A stretch of 64,000 bases of DNA from an uncultured Prevotellaceae bacterium (GTDB lineage: Bacteria; Bacteroidota; Bacteroidia; Bacteroidales; Bacteroidaceae). Position 1 is the stretch's first letter. Every line of letters begins with the position of its first letter. The notes under the pieces are model-generated. The model was not told the DNA's origin and made no database searches. It was given only the letters and a program-made list of their open reading frames with translations. This document shows, piece by piece, positions 8,660-17,101 of the stretch. Made by a program: the position numbers and the translations under genes. The stretch lies in assembly GCA_902775605.1 (NCBI GenBank), contig CACYNE010000006.1, positions 1 through 64,000 of the forward strand, in the 5' to 3' direction.

Positions 8660-9093
8660 TATTTCACACCCGTATGTCCGTATCCGCCTTCACCACGTTC
8701 CGTCTCATCGAGCACTTCCACCTCAATGAACTCAGCCTGCTCATGACGAGCGATGACCATCTGAGCGATACGCTCGCCATCGTTGACCACGAAGTCTTCC
8801 TGTGACAGGTTGATGAGCAGGACGCCCACCTCACCACGATAGTCAGCATCGACAGTACCCGGTGAGTTCAACACAGTAATGCCCTTCTTCAAGGCCAGTC
8901 CGCTACGGGGACGCACCTGAGCCTCATAGCCAGCAGGCAAGGCGATATGCAATCCTGTGGGAATGAGACGACGCTCCAGGGGCTTCAGTACAATGGGTTC
9001 ATCTATGTTAGCACGCAAGTCCATGCCAGCGCTCTGCACGGTGGCATAGGCAGGCAATGGTTGGTGTCCCTTATTGACAACTTGAATTTTCAT
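8659..9093 (-). CDS. dut: dUTP diphosphatase
   Basis: The 144-residue protein contains all five dUTPase motifs: [34 protein letters not shown] and the C-terminal [10 protein letters not shown]. It hydrolyses dUTP to dUMP, limiting uracil in DNA. I chose ATG 9093 over the upstream ATG at 9120 because homologues start MKIQVVN, and because the -7 box at 9118-9125 would overlap the longer start. It is the first gene of a four-gene operon. The uracil-DNA glycosylase gene, of related function, lies in the next operon. Confidence 0.95.
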   Translation of the reverse strand: MKIQVVNKGHQPLPAYATVQSAGMDLRANIDEPIVLKPLERRLIPTGLHIALPAGYEAQVRPRSGLALKKGITVLNSPGTVDADYRGEVGVLLINLSQEDFVVNDGERIAQMVIARHEQAEFIEVEVLDETERGEGGYGHTGVK

Positions 9094-9117
9094 CTTAATT
9101 GTATTATAATTAAGGTG

Positions 9118-9125
9118 CAAAATTA
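9118..9125 (-). promoter_or_regulatory. -7 box for the dut operon
   Basis: TAATTTTG on the minus strand, about 25 bases before the dut ATG at 9093. Confidence 0.65.
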
Positions 9126-9209
9126 GCGATTTATCTTGAAACCGCCATAAAAAATATGCTAAAATGTGTTTCTCTGAGAGAAAAACGTAGGATGCCGGCA
9201 GAGACCTTA

Positions 9210-9857
9210 CTACAGGTATCCCTGTGCTTGCAGTTCACTGGCCATTGTACACAGTTCCTCGTACCATGCCTCACCAAAGCGGCGAACCAGTGGTCCCTTC
9301 AGAAACTGATAAACAGGCAGGTGGAGTTGACGGCCCTTTTCACGGCCACAACGACAGATATCCCACTGATGGTAGTTCAGGGCTATGGTGCCGTCAGAGA
9401 ACGCCTTCTCACGAATGGGATAGAGCGCACAACTAATGGGCTTAACAAACTGCGTCCGCCCTGCACGACATGCTTTTTCCAAGGCACAAAGACAACAGTT
9501 CTTGACAACAGTCGCACTACCCTCTTCAGCATTTCCGGAAAGTTCCAGATCGTCATAACAAGTAAAGACACAATCCTTACCTCCTACGATGCTCGTCACC
9601 AGGTCGCCCTCCTCATCGGTATAGGCCACACCCTGTTTGTCGATCACTGCCTGAGCGGAGGCGCTGAGGTCACTCCACACCGCATCGACGCTGTTTTCTA
9701 TCTCCATCACTTCATCGAGAGAGACGGGTGCGCCAGCATCACCCTCAACACAACAGATGCCATGACACACTTCAAGGTCACAGCAGAACTCTTCTGTGAG
9801 GATGTCTGATGAGATGAGCACGTCGCCCACCTGCAGTATGGGAGGAAGTTTCACCAT
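9210..9857 (-). CDS. DUF3109 cysteine-rich protein
   Basis: The 215-residue protein has cysteine clusters ([13 protein letters not shown] near the N-terminus, then [25 protein letters not shown] and DICRCG). This spacing fits DUF3109, a family that probably binds metal and has no established function. No signal peptide is present. It overlaps the end of ung by 7 bases and is the last gene of the gpmI-HD-ung operon. Confidence 0.85.
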   Translation of the reverse strand: MVKLPPILQVGDVLISSDILTEEFCCDLEVCHGICCVEGDAGAPVSLDEVMEIENSVDAVWSDLSASAQAVIDKQGVAYTDEEGDLVTSIVGGKDCVFTCYDDLELSGNAEEGSATVVKNCCLCALEKACRAGRTQFVKPISCALYPIREKAFSDGTIALNYHQWDICRCGREKGRQLHLPVYQFLKGPLVRRFGEAWYEELCTMASELQAQGYL

Positions 9858-10516
9858 TCGATGGGTGCTAATCCGTTTTGTTTCAAATATTCATTGCAGC
9901 ATGAGAACTGATGCTGACCAAACCAGCCGCCACGATTAGCCGACAGCGGCGAGGGGTGTACAGACTCCAGCACGAGGTTCTTTTGCTTGTCAATCATATA
10001 AGCCTTGGAACGCGCAAAACCGCCCCAGAGCATATAGACCAGATGTTCACGTTCAGTGGCCAGCGCCTTGATAGCAGCATCCGTGAAGTTCTGCCAACCT
10101 AGCGTGGCGTGGCTGTTTGCCTGATGAGCCCTGACGGTCAGCGTGGCGTTGAGGAGCAACACGCCTTGTTCGGCCCAGCGTGTCAGGTCACCGTTCTCAG
10201 GAATAGGTGTGCCTAAGTCGTCGTGAATCTCCTTGAAGATGTTTTGCAGAGAGGGAGGAAACTGCACGCCTTCCTGCACAGAGAAACTCAAGCCGTGAGC
10301 TTGTCCTGGCTCATGATATGGATCCTGACCGATGATGACCACCTTCACCTGGTCAAAGGGACACAGGTTAAAGGCATTGAACACCAGTTTTCCTGGCGGA
10401 TAACATGTACCAGCCATATACTCCTGTCTCACCTTCTCAGTCAGACCTGCGAAATAGGGCTTTTCAAACTCTCCTTGCAGATGTCGTTTCCACGACTCCT
10501 CAATCTGTACGTTCAT
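9851..10516 (-). CDS. ung: Uracil-DNA glycosylase, family 1
   Basis: The 221-residue protein contains the catalytic water-activating motif GQDPYHEPGQAHGLSFSV (about residues 62-79), the FxxP-type PPSLQNI segment and the DNA-intercalation loop HPSPLSA (about residues 187-193). It removes uracil from DNA in base-excision repair. It overlaps its upstream neighbour, the HD gene, by 4 bases and its downstream neighbour by 7, so it belongs to a tight operon. Confidence 0.96.
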   Translation of the reverse strand: MNVQIEESWKRHLQGEFEKPYFAGLTEKVRQEYMAGTCYPPGKLVFNAFNLCPFDQVKVVIIGQDPYHEPGQAHGLSFSVQEGVQFPPSLQNIFKEIHDDLGTPIPENGDLTRWAEQGVLLLNATLTVRAHQANSHATLGWQNFTDAAIKALATEREHLVYMLWGGFARSKAYMIDKQKNLVLESVHPSPLSANRGGWFGQHQFSCCNEYLKQNGLAPIEW

Positions 10517-11121
10517 AACAACTTATAGATTTCATCAATCATGACCTGTGGGAGAGCCTGACGAGGGTCATCACTATGGGCATTGATTGCCTCAAGAAAA
10601 TGAGGAAGTTCGTCTTTATAGACCAGCCTCATGCGACTGTTCATGCCATTCTCTTTGGAGCATGAATAGGTGATGTTTGCCAAACGGTCGGCCAATTTCA
10701 AGAATGGCGCATAGGGTGTTTCGCGGATTCCCGCATAATAGCGGTCATTGGCACGCTCTGCACGTGTGCGTCCTTTCTCATTGGTCAGGGCATACACCAT
10801 CTCTGCCGCCATATAAGCTTGGTCTTCGTTCATGAAATGACCAGCACCTTTCTTCACGTCATTATACGTCATTCGAGCATCCTCGATGCTGTCGTGATAA
10901 AAGGCACCAAAGAATAAAGGCAGGACATCAGCCTCCTGCTGGCAGACCAGGTGCCCGTATTTGAACACCAAGTCTGCCACCATGTCGAGGTGATAACTAT
11001 AAGGATGATTCATGTCATATCGCTGGTTCACACTATCGTGCAGCATATGCGCATGATCCTTCACTTCTTCAATCTCGTATCGACACTTGTCTATACAAGC
11101 CTGAAACTCCTGCTGTGTCAT
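10513..11121 (-). CDS. HD-domain phosphohydrolase, possible (p)ppGpp hydrolase
   Basis: The 202-residue protein shows the order of metal and catalytic residues of the RelA/SpoT hydrolase domain: HPYSYH..DMV, then FYHDSIEDARMTYNDV (HD plus ED), then LKLADRLANI (second Asp). There is no synthetase or TGS domain, so it would be a small stand-alone hydrolase. Alarmone hydrolysis is an inference from these motifs; other nucleotide substrates are possible. Its ATG overlaps the gpmI stop (TAATG), and its end overlaps ung by 4 bases. Confidence 0.7.
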   Translation of the reverse strand: MTQQEFQACIDKCRYEIEEVKDHAHMLHDSVNQRYDMNHPYSYHLDMVADLVFKYGHLVCQQEADVLPLFFGAFYHDSIEDARMTYNDVKKGAGHFMNEDQAYMAAEMVYALTNEKGRTRAERANDRYYAGIRETPYAPFLKLADRLANITYSCSKENGMNSRMRLVYKDELPHFLEAINAHSDDPRQALPQVMIDEIYKLL

Positions 11122-12641
11122 TAGTCACAAATCAGGTTCTCGCCTGTCATGTCCTTAGGCTGCTCCAGTCCCATGATGTGCAGGATAGAAGGAGCTACGT
11201 CAGCCAGACGACCGTCCTTTACTGTGGCCGAGTTGTTGTTGGTCACATAGATAAAGGGAACGGGATTCAGCGAGTGAGCGGTGTTAGGTGTGCCATCAGC
11301 ATTGATAGCGTTATCGGCATTACCGTGGTCGGCAATGATGATTGCCTCGTAGTCGTTAGCCTTGGCAGCCTCGATAACATCCTTCACGCAGTTGTCAACA
11401 GCCCAAACGGCCTTGGCAATAGCGTTGTAAACACCAGTGTGACCCACCATATCGCCGTTAGCGAAGTTCACGACGATGAAGTCGTACTTAGCCTCGTTGA
11501 TTGCTGCCACCAACTTATCCTTTACCTCGTAAGCGCTCATCTCGGGCTTCAGGTCATAGGTAGCAACCTTGGGAGAAGGAACAAGGATACGATCCTCACC
11601 CTCGTAAGGCTGCTCGCGACCACCGTTGAAGAAGAAGGTTACGTGAGCGTACTTCTCTGTCTCGGCGGTGTGCAACTGCTTCTTGCCCTGCTGAGAGAGG
11701 TATTCACCCAATGTGTTCTCAACGTTCTCTTTGGGGAAGAGGATGTTGACACCAGTGAATGAAGCGTCGTATGGAGTCATGCAATAGTACTGCAGACCGG
11801 GAACGGTCTTCATGCCCTGCTCAGGCATATCCTGCTGAGTGAGGACGATGGTGAGCTCCTTGGCACGGTCGTTACGGAAGTTGATGAAGATAACTACATC
11901 ACCCTCCTCAATGCAACCATTCACGCTGCTGTTGTGGATAGGCTTGATGAACTCGTCGGTCACACCCTCTGCATAGCTCTCCTCCACGGCCTTCACCATA
12001 TCGGTTGCCTGCTTACCTGTGCCCTTGACGATGAGGTCATAACCCTCCTTCACACGCTCCCAGCGCTTGTCGCGGTCCATTGCATAGAAACGACCAACGA
12101 TGCTGGCGATGGCTGCGTCGTTGTCAGCGCACACCTTAGTCACCTGCTCGATGAAGCCCTTACCGCTCTTGGGGTCGGTATCACGACCGTCCATGAAGCA
12201 GTGAACGAAAGTCTGGTTCTTCAGACCGTAGTGCTTGCCCACCTCGATGAGTTTGAACAGATGATCGAGGCTTGAGTGCACACCACCGTCAGAGCAAAGA
12301 CCCATGAGGTGCAGCTTCTTGTTATTTTCCTTGGCATAGGTATAAGCGGCCTTCACCTGAGGATTCTCAACGATAGAGCCGTCCTTGCAGGCACGGTTAA
12401 TCTTCACGAGGTCCTGATAAACAATACGACCGGCACCGATATTCAGGTGTCCCACCTCAGAGTTGCCCATCTGTCCATCAGGCAGACCAACATCCTCGCC
12501 AGAAGCCTGTAACTGAGAGTGAGCCGAAACGGCTGTCAGATAATCCAAATAAGGAGTGGGCGTATTAAAGATCACGTCGCCCTTGCCATGTTTACCGATT
12601 CCCCATCCATCGAGAATCATCAAAAGTGCTTTCTTTGCCAT
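11121..12641 (-). CDS. gpmI: 2,3-bisphosphoglycerate-independent phosphoglycerate mutase
   Basis: The 506-residue protein starts with the alkaline-phosphatase-superfamily metal site ILDGWGIG. It has the active-site serine in [12 protein letters not shown] (about residues 57-68) and ADHGNAD plus [10 protein letters not shown] near the C-terminus. It interconverts 3- and 2-phosphoglycerate in glycolysis and gluconeogenesis using manganese. It is the first gene of an operon with HD, ung and DUF3109, and its promoter lies inside a perfect 14-bp inverted repeat. Confidence 0.97.
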   Translation of the reverse strand: MAKKALLMILDGWGIGKHGKGDVIFNTPTPYLDYLTAVSAHSQLQASGEDVGLPDGQMGNSEVGHLNIGAGRIVYQDLVKINRACKDGSIVENPQVKAAYTYAKENNKKLHLMGLCSDGGVHSSLDHLFKLIEVGKHYGLKNQTFVHCFMDGRDTDPKSGKGFIEQVTKVCADNDAAIASIVGRFYAMDRDKRWERVKEGYDLIVKGTGKQATDMVKAVEESYAEGVTDEFIKPIHNSSVNGCIEEGDVVIFINFRNDRAKELTIVLTQQDMPEQGMKTVPGLQYYCMTPYDASFTGVNILFPKENVENTLGEYLSQQGKKQLHTAETEKYAHVTFFFNGGREQPYEGEDRILVPSPKVATYDLKPEMSAYEVKDKLVAAINEAKYDFIVVNFANGDMVGHTGVYNAIAKAVWAVDNCVKDVIEAAKANDYEAIIIADHGNADNAINADGTPNTAHSLNPVPFIYVTNNNSATVKDGRLADVAPSILHIMGLEQPKDMTGENLICD

Positions 12642-12653
12642 AGTTTTTATATA

Positions 12654-12700
12654 TAAAAATGTGTAACAATGCTATTGGGGTGCAAAGTTACACATTTTTA
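12654..12700. promoter_or_regulatory. gpmI promoter inside a 14-bp inverted repeat
   Basis: Arms at 12654-12667 and 12687-12700 are exact reverse complements (TAAAAATGTGTAAC on the plus strand) with a 19-bp spacer. The minus-strand -7 box TAACTTTG (12683-12690) overlaps one arm. Only the downstream arm would be transcribed, so this looks like a protein-binding dyad and not an RNA hairpin. Confidence 0.6.
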
Positions 12701-12745
12701 AGGAGTTACAAGTGTTCTATCGAGTTAAAGGGAGTTAAAACGCCC

Positions 12746-13375
12746 TTACTTCATATCAAAGCCCAGGCGCACGCCATCATAGTTCTTCGACAACTCACCC
12801 ACATCCTGCAGGGTTTGGTTGCCACTCAGGGCCGACATAGTCTGCAGTAAAGTGAGCAGTTTCTTTGATTCAAACAGCAGGCCAATACCATCAGAATTGC
12901 GCTTGGCATAACAGTTGATATTAAGCAGCAAGCCCTGCATGGTTACCTTGCTATTGGCGGCATCGAAGGTGTACTTTCCTGTCCAGTTCCTACCAGCAAT
13001 CTTTGCGCTGAAAGTACCGTCCTGATTAAAGGTCACCTGGGTGTTACTTGAAGTAATGCCCACCTTCTGGTATGAGGGCTGCAACTTTGTCTTAATCTCT
13101 GAGGCCACCACCTCGCCACCAGCCTGAGCCAGTAACTTCTCACTGGTGAAGGCGCAACCGGGACGGGTATAGGTCCACGTGCCGACAAGCTGCTGCTGCG
13201 TCAGTTTGGAATTGCCACCTAACACACTCTGCAGGATATTTCCGATAGTCGCACCAGTATTTGCTGTGGTGTTAGCATTCTGTCCACCCGACAGCATGCC
13301 TGTTCCCATACCGTTCATTCCACATCCGCACACCAAAAGTGCGCCTACTGCCATTGAGATAAAAATCTTCTTCAT
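12746..13375 (-). CDS. DUF4923 lipoprotein
   Basis: The 209-residue protein has a signal peptide with the lipobox LVCGC. A Gly/Asn/Thr-rich linker follows, then a lipocalin-like body that begins QQLVGTWTYTRPGCAF and contains VTFNQDGTFSAKIAGRNWTGKYTF. This matches DUF4923, a Bacteroidales envelope family of unknown function. I chose ATG 13375 because the -7 box at 13424-13431 overlaps the longer start at 13426. It is monocistronic. Confidence 0.8.
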   Translation of the reverse strand: MKKIFISMAVGALLVCGCGMNGMGTGMLSGGQNANTTANTGATIGNILQSVLGGNSKLTQQQLVGTWTYTRPGCAFTSEKLLAQAGGEVVASEIKTKLQPSYQKVGITSSNTQVTFNQDGTFSAKIAGRNWTGKYTFDAANSKVTMQGLLLNINCYAKRNSDGIGLLFESKKLLTLLQTMSALSGNQTLQDVGELSKNYDGVRLGFDMK

Positions 13376-13423
13376 GTTTCTTTTATTTATTAGGTTATAC
13401 TTCATTTCATGCGTATATCGCCG

Positions 13424-13431
13424 CAAAGTTA
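13424..13431 (-). promoter_or_regulatory. -7 box for the DUF4923 gene
   Basis: TAACTTTG, followed by C, on the minus strand, about 49 bases before the ATG at 13375. Confidence 0.65.
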
Positions 13432-13528
13432 CTTAAAAAAACGATGAAGCGATATACTTATTGTATTTGAATGAGACAAATTTAAAATTATTTGAAACCT
13501 GAAAACGATTTTTAGACAGTTTTTTTCG

Positions 13529-13589
13529 TCTGATACAAAAAATCTGATACAAAGATTGTTGGCGGTTAAAGATATTTTCTATAACTTTG
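13529..13589 (+). promoter_or_regulatory. ECF sigma gene promoter with direct repeat
   Basis: TTG (13559-13561) and TAACTTTG (13582-13589) are 20 bases apart. Just upstream, TCTGATACAAA occurs twice, at 13529-13539 and 13543-13553, with a 14-base period. It could be an operator. Confidence 0.5.
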
Positions 13590-13618
13590 CAGCCGAAAAT
13601 ACGGACCTAAACATTTGA

Positions 13619-14119
13619 ATGGAGAATAGGGAGATTATAGAGACCTACTATCGCAACCATCAAGCAGAACTACTGACCTTCGTAAGTTCCCGACTTGACA
13701 ACCGCGAATTGGCAGAAGACATCGTTCAGGATGTGTTCCTTAGACTGCTGTGCAACGCTCAGCCCATCATGGAGTGCACCCTGCCTGCCTTGGCTCTCAC
13801 TATTTCCCGCAACCTGATAAACGATTACTATCGCCGCCGTAACTGCCACATCATCTTCGCCCAGCAGCTGAATCCCAACCCTGCCACAGGCGAACGTGAG
13901 GCAGAATCGGTGCTGTCGGTCAGAGAGATGACGGAGTTCCTAGAGCGCGGATTGGCCCGTTTGGCTGAGCCTTGTCGCGACATCTACCGCCTGCATATCT
14001 ATGAGAGCATGAAGGTGAGCGACATTGCCCATCATCTCCATTACGACTATAAATCCACAGAATATCGCTTAGGCATTGCACGCAAGGAGGTCAGGAAATA
14101 CCTCAAGCGCATCTCATAA
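13619..14119 (+). CDS. ECF-type RNA polymerase sigma factor
   Basis: The 166-residue protein has region 2 (LLTFVSSRLDNRELAEDIVQDVFLRLL, about residues 18-44; ISRNLINDYYRRR for DNA melting and -10 contact). It also has region 4 (IYRLHIYESMKVSDIAHHLHYDYKSTEYRL) with a helix-turn-helix. It would direct transcription of an unknown regulon. No anti-sigma gene follows: the next gene is convergent, after a terminator. It is thus an orphan of the common Bacteroidota type. The start is set by the promoter at 13582-13589. Confidence 0.88.
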   Translation: MENREIIETYYRNHQAELLTFVSSRLDNRELAEDIVQDVFLRLLCNAQPIMECTLPALALTISRNLINDYYRRRNCHIIFAQQLNPNPATGEREAESVLSVREMTEFLERGLARLAEPCRDIYRLHIYESMKVSDIAHHLHYDYKSTEYRLGIARKEVRKYLKRIS

Positions 14120-14125
14120 AAACAC

Positions 14126-14160
14126 AAGAATGGCATCACTCATCGAGCGATGCCATTCTT
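14126..14160. terminator. Bidirectional terminator between the ECF sigma gene and rnhB
   Basis: A 12-bp perfect stem (AAGAATGGCATC / GATGCCATTCTT) with an 11-base loop lies between two convergent genes, with A- and T-rich flanks on both sides. Confidence 0.85.
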
Positions 14161-14173
14161 ATTTCTAAGAGTC

Positions 14174-14812
14174 CTAATCAGCAAAGTCAAACGACAGTTG
14201 CCCATCACCCAGCAGGTTGTATGACATCCTGTGGTAAGGCGTCGTGCCGTATTGGCGGATGGCCTCACGATGTTTCTTCGTGGGGTAACCCTTGTTTGAA
14301 CGCCAGTCATACTGAGGATATTCCTCCGCAAGACCGTTCATATAGTCATCACGATAGGTCTTAGCCAGTATCGAGGCAGCGGCAATAGACATATATTTTC
14401 CATCACCTTTCACAATGGTGGTATGCGGAATGGCTTTGGGCTCTTGGCTATTAGCCATTGGATCTTTATAAGGTTTGAAACGATTGCCATCAACGATAAT
14501 CGCTTCTGGACGCACCTTCAACTGATCCAGCGCGCGATGCATAGCCAGTATCGAGGCGTTGAGGATGTTGATCTTGTCGATTTCCTCTGGAGTCACGATA
14601 CCCACAGCCCACGCCACTGCATCACGTTCTATCATCTCGCGCAACTGATAGCGTTTTTTCTCCGTCAACTGCTTCGAGTCGTTCAGCAGCTCGTTCTCAT
14701 AGCCATCAGGCAGAATAACCGCAGCGGCATAGACGCTGCCTGCCAAGCAACCACGACCAGCCTCGTCGCATCCGGCCTCAACCAATCCCTCGTAATAATG
14801 ATTCGCCAGCAT
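14174..14812 (-). CDS. rnhB: Ribonuclease HII
   Basis: The 212-residue protein has the type 2 RNase H signature EAGCDEAGRGCLAGSVYAAA (about residues 12-31) with two of the catalytic acidic residues. It also has VDGNRFKP and AAASILAKTYRDD further on, all typical of RnhB. It removes ribonucleotides from DNA-RNA hybrids. It lies 18 bases after sufS on the same strand and is likely cotranscribed with it. Confidence 0.95.
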   Translation of the reverse strand: MLANHYYEGLVEAGCDEAGRGCLAGSVYAAAVILPDGYENELLNDSKQLTEKKRYQLREMIERDAVAWAVGIVTPEEIDKINILNASILAMHRALDQLKVRPEAIIVDGNRFKPYKDPMANSQEPKAIPHTTIVKGDGKYMSIAAASILAKTYRDDYMNGLAEEYPQYDWRSNKGYPTKKHREAIRQYGTTPYHRMSYNLLGDGQLSFDFAD

Positions 14813-14830
14813 CGTCTCTTACTTTCCTTC

Positions 14831-16045
14831 TTAAAACATCTGTGATACGCGACGGATACCAGCCACAAGCGTATCGATTTCTTCTTTTGTATTATATAAG
14901 GCAAACGAGGCGCGCACAGTACCTGAGACGCTCAAGCGGTCCATCAGGGGCTGAGCACAATGGTGACCTGTACGCACAGCGATGCCGAGGCGGTCAAGCA
15001 GTGTACCCATGTCCAGATGATGAATATCGCCCACCAAGAAACTGACCACAGCATCCTTCTGGGGAGCCTCGCCAAAGAAACGGATATTGGGGATGGTACG
15101 CATCTGCTCCATGCAATAGCGGGTGAGCTCTTTCTCGTGAGCCTCGATAGCCTCAAGGCCGATGGAATCTATATATTTGATGGCAGTAGCCAGCCCATGA
15201 GTCGCTACATAGTCGGGAGTGCCAGCCTCAAACTTAAAGGGCAAACGCTCGAAGGTGGTCTTCTCCCACGTCACTTTGTCAATCATCTCGCCACCGCCCT
15301 GATAGGGAGGCAACTTTTCCAGCCATTCTTCCTTGCCAAAGAGCACACCGATACCCGTTGGGCCATACATCTTATGACCGCTGAAAGCCAGGAAGTCACA
15401 ATCCATATCCTGCACGTCAATCCTCATGTGGGGAGCACTCTGAGCGGCATCAACCAACACAGGGATGCCCTGCTCGTGTGCCTTTCGGACAATCTCTTTC
15501 ACAGGGTTGATGGTACCCAGCACGTTGCTCACATGGGCAATGCTCACCAGTTTTGTCTTTTCAGTGAGGTAAGCCTCGATATCATCGAGGCAGAGCTGTC
15601 CATCATTGGTGATGGGCAGATGGCGCACCACGATACCCTTACGCTGAGCCTGCAACTGCCATGAAACGATGTTGGAATGGTGTTCCATCTCCGTGACCAG
15701 CACTTCGTCGCCCGCCTGCATCTGACTCTCGCAGAACGACGAGGCCACAAGATTGATTGCTTCCGTAGTGCCTCGCGTGAAGATAATCTCCTCGATTTTC
15801 TTTGCATTGATAAACGAACGTACTGTCTCACGGGCAGCCTCGTGCAGATCGGTGGCCTGCTGACTGAGGTAATGAACACCACGATGCACGTTGGCATTCA
15901 CATTCAGATATTCCTCGCGCATGGCATCAAGCACGCACAAGGGCTTTTGTGTGGTAGCAGCATTGTCCAGATAGACCAAAGGCTTGCCATATATTTCCCT
16001 CTGCAAAATGGGGAAATCTTCTCGTATTTTTTGAACGTCGAACAT
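14831..16045 (-). CDS. sufS: Cysteine desulfurase of the SUF system
   Basis: The 404-residue PLP enzyme has YLDNAATTQKP near the N-terminus, TRGTTEAIN, a cofactor-binding lysine in FSGHKMYGPTGIGVLFG and a catalytic cysteine in RTGHHCAQPLM. It matches the group II (SufS) desulfurases, which mobilise sulfur from cysteine for iron-sulfur cluster assembly. ATG 16045 is chosen because the -7 box at 16065-16072 would lie inside the longer frame. It is separated from sufBCD by one plus-strand gene and has its own promoter. Confidence 0.95.
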   Translation of the reverse strand: MFDVQKIREDFPILQREIYGKPLVYLDNAATTQKPLCVLDAMREEYLNVNANVHRGVHYLSQQATDLHEAARETVRSFINAKKIEEIIFTRGTTEAINLVASSFCESQMQAGDEVLVTEMEHHSNIVSWQLQAQRKGIVVRHLPITNDGQLCLDDIEAYLTEKTKLVSIAHVSNVLGTINPVKEIVRKAHEQGIPVLVDAAQSAPHMRIDVQDMDCDFLAFSGHKMYGPTGIGVLFGKEEWLEKLPPYQGGGEMIDKVTWEKTTFERLPFKFEAGTPDYVATHGLATAIKYIDSIGLEAIEAHEKELTRYCMEQMRTIPNIRFFGEAPQKDAVVSFLVGDIHHLDMGTLLDRLGIAVRTGHHCAQPLMDRLSVSGTVRASFALYNTKEEIDTLVAGIRRVSQMF

Positions 16046-16064
16046 AAAATTCACAATTATGGCG

Positions 16065-16072
16065 CAAAGGTA
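16065..16072 (-). promoter_or_regulatory. -7 box for sufS-rnhB
   Basis: TACCTTTG, followed by C, on the minus strand, about 20 bases before the sufS ATG. Confidence 0.7.
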
Positions 16073-16115
16073 CGAAAAAAACGCAATTTTTGACGCAATA
16101 TTCATAAATATTTTC

Positions 16116-16123
16116 TATCTTTG
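16116..16123 (+). promoter_or_regulatory. -7 box for the secreted protein at 16156
   Basis: TATCTTTG, followed by C, with TTTTG at 16088-16092 as a possible -33 element (23-base spacing). It is divergent from the sufS promoter. Confidence 0.7.
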
Positions 16124-16155
16124 CACCCAGACTAAACACTTAAACATTATTGCGT

Positions 16156-16911
16156 ATGAAACAGTTACTACTTGCAATGGTTATGGCAACTGCTGTCGGT
16201 ACAACAGCTTTTGCACAAAACAAAGTTAAGAATGTCTATGCCAGCTCTTCAAAGCTTGACATTGAGATGCTGCAGAGCGATCAGACAATTCAGTTGAACC
16301 GTTATTTCTTTGCGGGCTATAACACCCTGTGTCTGCCCATGTCGGTCAGTGCCGAGCAACTTGGCGACATCAAGATTGAGCGCTTTGCAGGCATCAAGCA
16401 GGAGGGCAACGTGCTGAACCTCTATTTCGTAGAGTGTACCAGCGATGGCATCCAGGCTGGCGTTCCCTATCTGGTCAACTCGCCCAAGAGTCAGTACCTG
16501 CGCGTCAAGAACAGCGATGCGATGACGATTGACAACCAGTTGAAGACAATCCACATGAGCGACAATAACGGCAACGTCGTGACCTTCGGCAGTGGATGGG
16601 AGACCATCGAAAAGGTTGGCCGCTATGGTATTCCTGCCCAGCAGGACGTTACCCCATTGGAGGCTGTCCTGGTAAGAACCAATGCCGACAAGAAATTCCT
16701 GCCCACCCGATGTGGTTTCACATGGGACCAGCAGAATGCTTCTGCCAAGGAGTTGCGCATCGTACATCTCGCTGCATCGGAAGTGACGACCATCAACAGC
16801 ATCAAGACCCAGAACACCACTACCGAGAACATCTACGACCTCAGTGGCCGCAAGGTAAACAAGACCGCTAAGGGCCTGCACATTCAGGACGGTAAAAAGG
16901 TGGTGAAGTAA
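16156..16911 (+). CDS. Small secreted protein with T9SS-like tail
   Basis: The 251-residue protein has a signal peptide (LLLAMVMATAVGTTAFAQ). Its beta-rich body includes a YNTLCLPMSVS segment and VPYLVNSP, as seen in many Prevotella secreted proteins. The C-terminal tail IYDLSGRKVNKTAKGLHIQ then DGKKVVK resembles the short sorting-signal-like tails of this group. I do not recognise a specific family for the body. It is monocistronic with its own promoter and a clear terminator. ATG 16156 is preferred to the TTG at 16150. Confidence 0.72.
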   Translation: MKQLLLAMVMATAVGTTAFAQNKVKNVYASSSKLDIEMLQSDQTIQLNRYFFAGYNTLCLPMSVSAEQLGDIKIERFAGIKQEGNVLNLYFVECTSDGIQAGVPYLVNSPKSQYLRVKNSDAMTIDNQLKTIHMSDNNGNVVTFGSGWETIEKVGRYGIPAQQDVTPLEAVLVRTNADKKFLPTRCGFTWDQQNASAKELRIVHLAASEVTTINSIKTQNTTTENIYDLSGRKVNKTAKGLHIQDGKKVVK

Positions 16912-16934
16912 ACTCATCCACATATAAGAAACAG

Positions 16935-16959
16935 AAAGGGAGCCTCAACGGCTCCCTTT
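16935..16959 (+). terminator. Terminator after the secreted protein gene
   Basis: A perfect 10-bp stem (AAAGGGAGCC / GGCTCCCTTT) with loop TCAAC is followed by T-rich sequence. Confidence 0.88.
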
Positions 16960-16986
16960 TCTTGTACGGCAAAAGTACGACTACTG

Positions 16987-17074
16987 CGGACTGCCAGTCC
17001 GTCCACGTCGGACTCACAGTCCGCAGGCGTCGGACAAAGAGTCCGTTGGTTACGGACTTTTCACTGATTCTGTG
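16987..17074. repeat. 22-bp tandem array of short palindromes
   Basis: Units start at 16987, 17009, 17031 and 17053, exactly 22 bases apart. The first two are CGGACT-N3-AGTCCG, the third is CGGAC-N5-GTCCG, and the fourth keeps only CGGACT. The linkers differ. The array lies between the terminator at 16959 and the end of sufD, and may double as a transcript-end structure for the suf operon. Confidence 0.8.
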
Positions 17075-17101
17075 AATAATTGTCGTTAAAAGGCATTTTT
17101 A

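Noticed and set aside
9169-9183. TTTCTCT/AGAGAAA palindrome as a terminator for the gpmI operon
   Set aside because: Only one base separates the arms and there is no clear T-run, so the evidence is too weak to list as a feature.
16987-17074. Possible CRISPR array
   Set aside because: Units are only 22 bp including the linker, with palindromic cores of 15 bp and no cas genes nearby.
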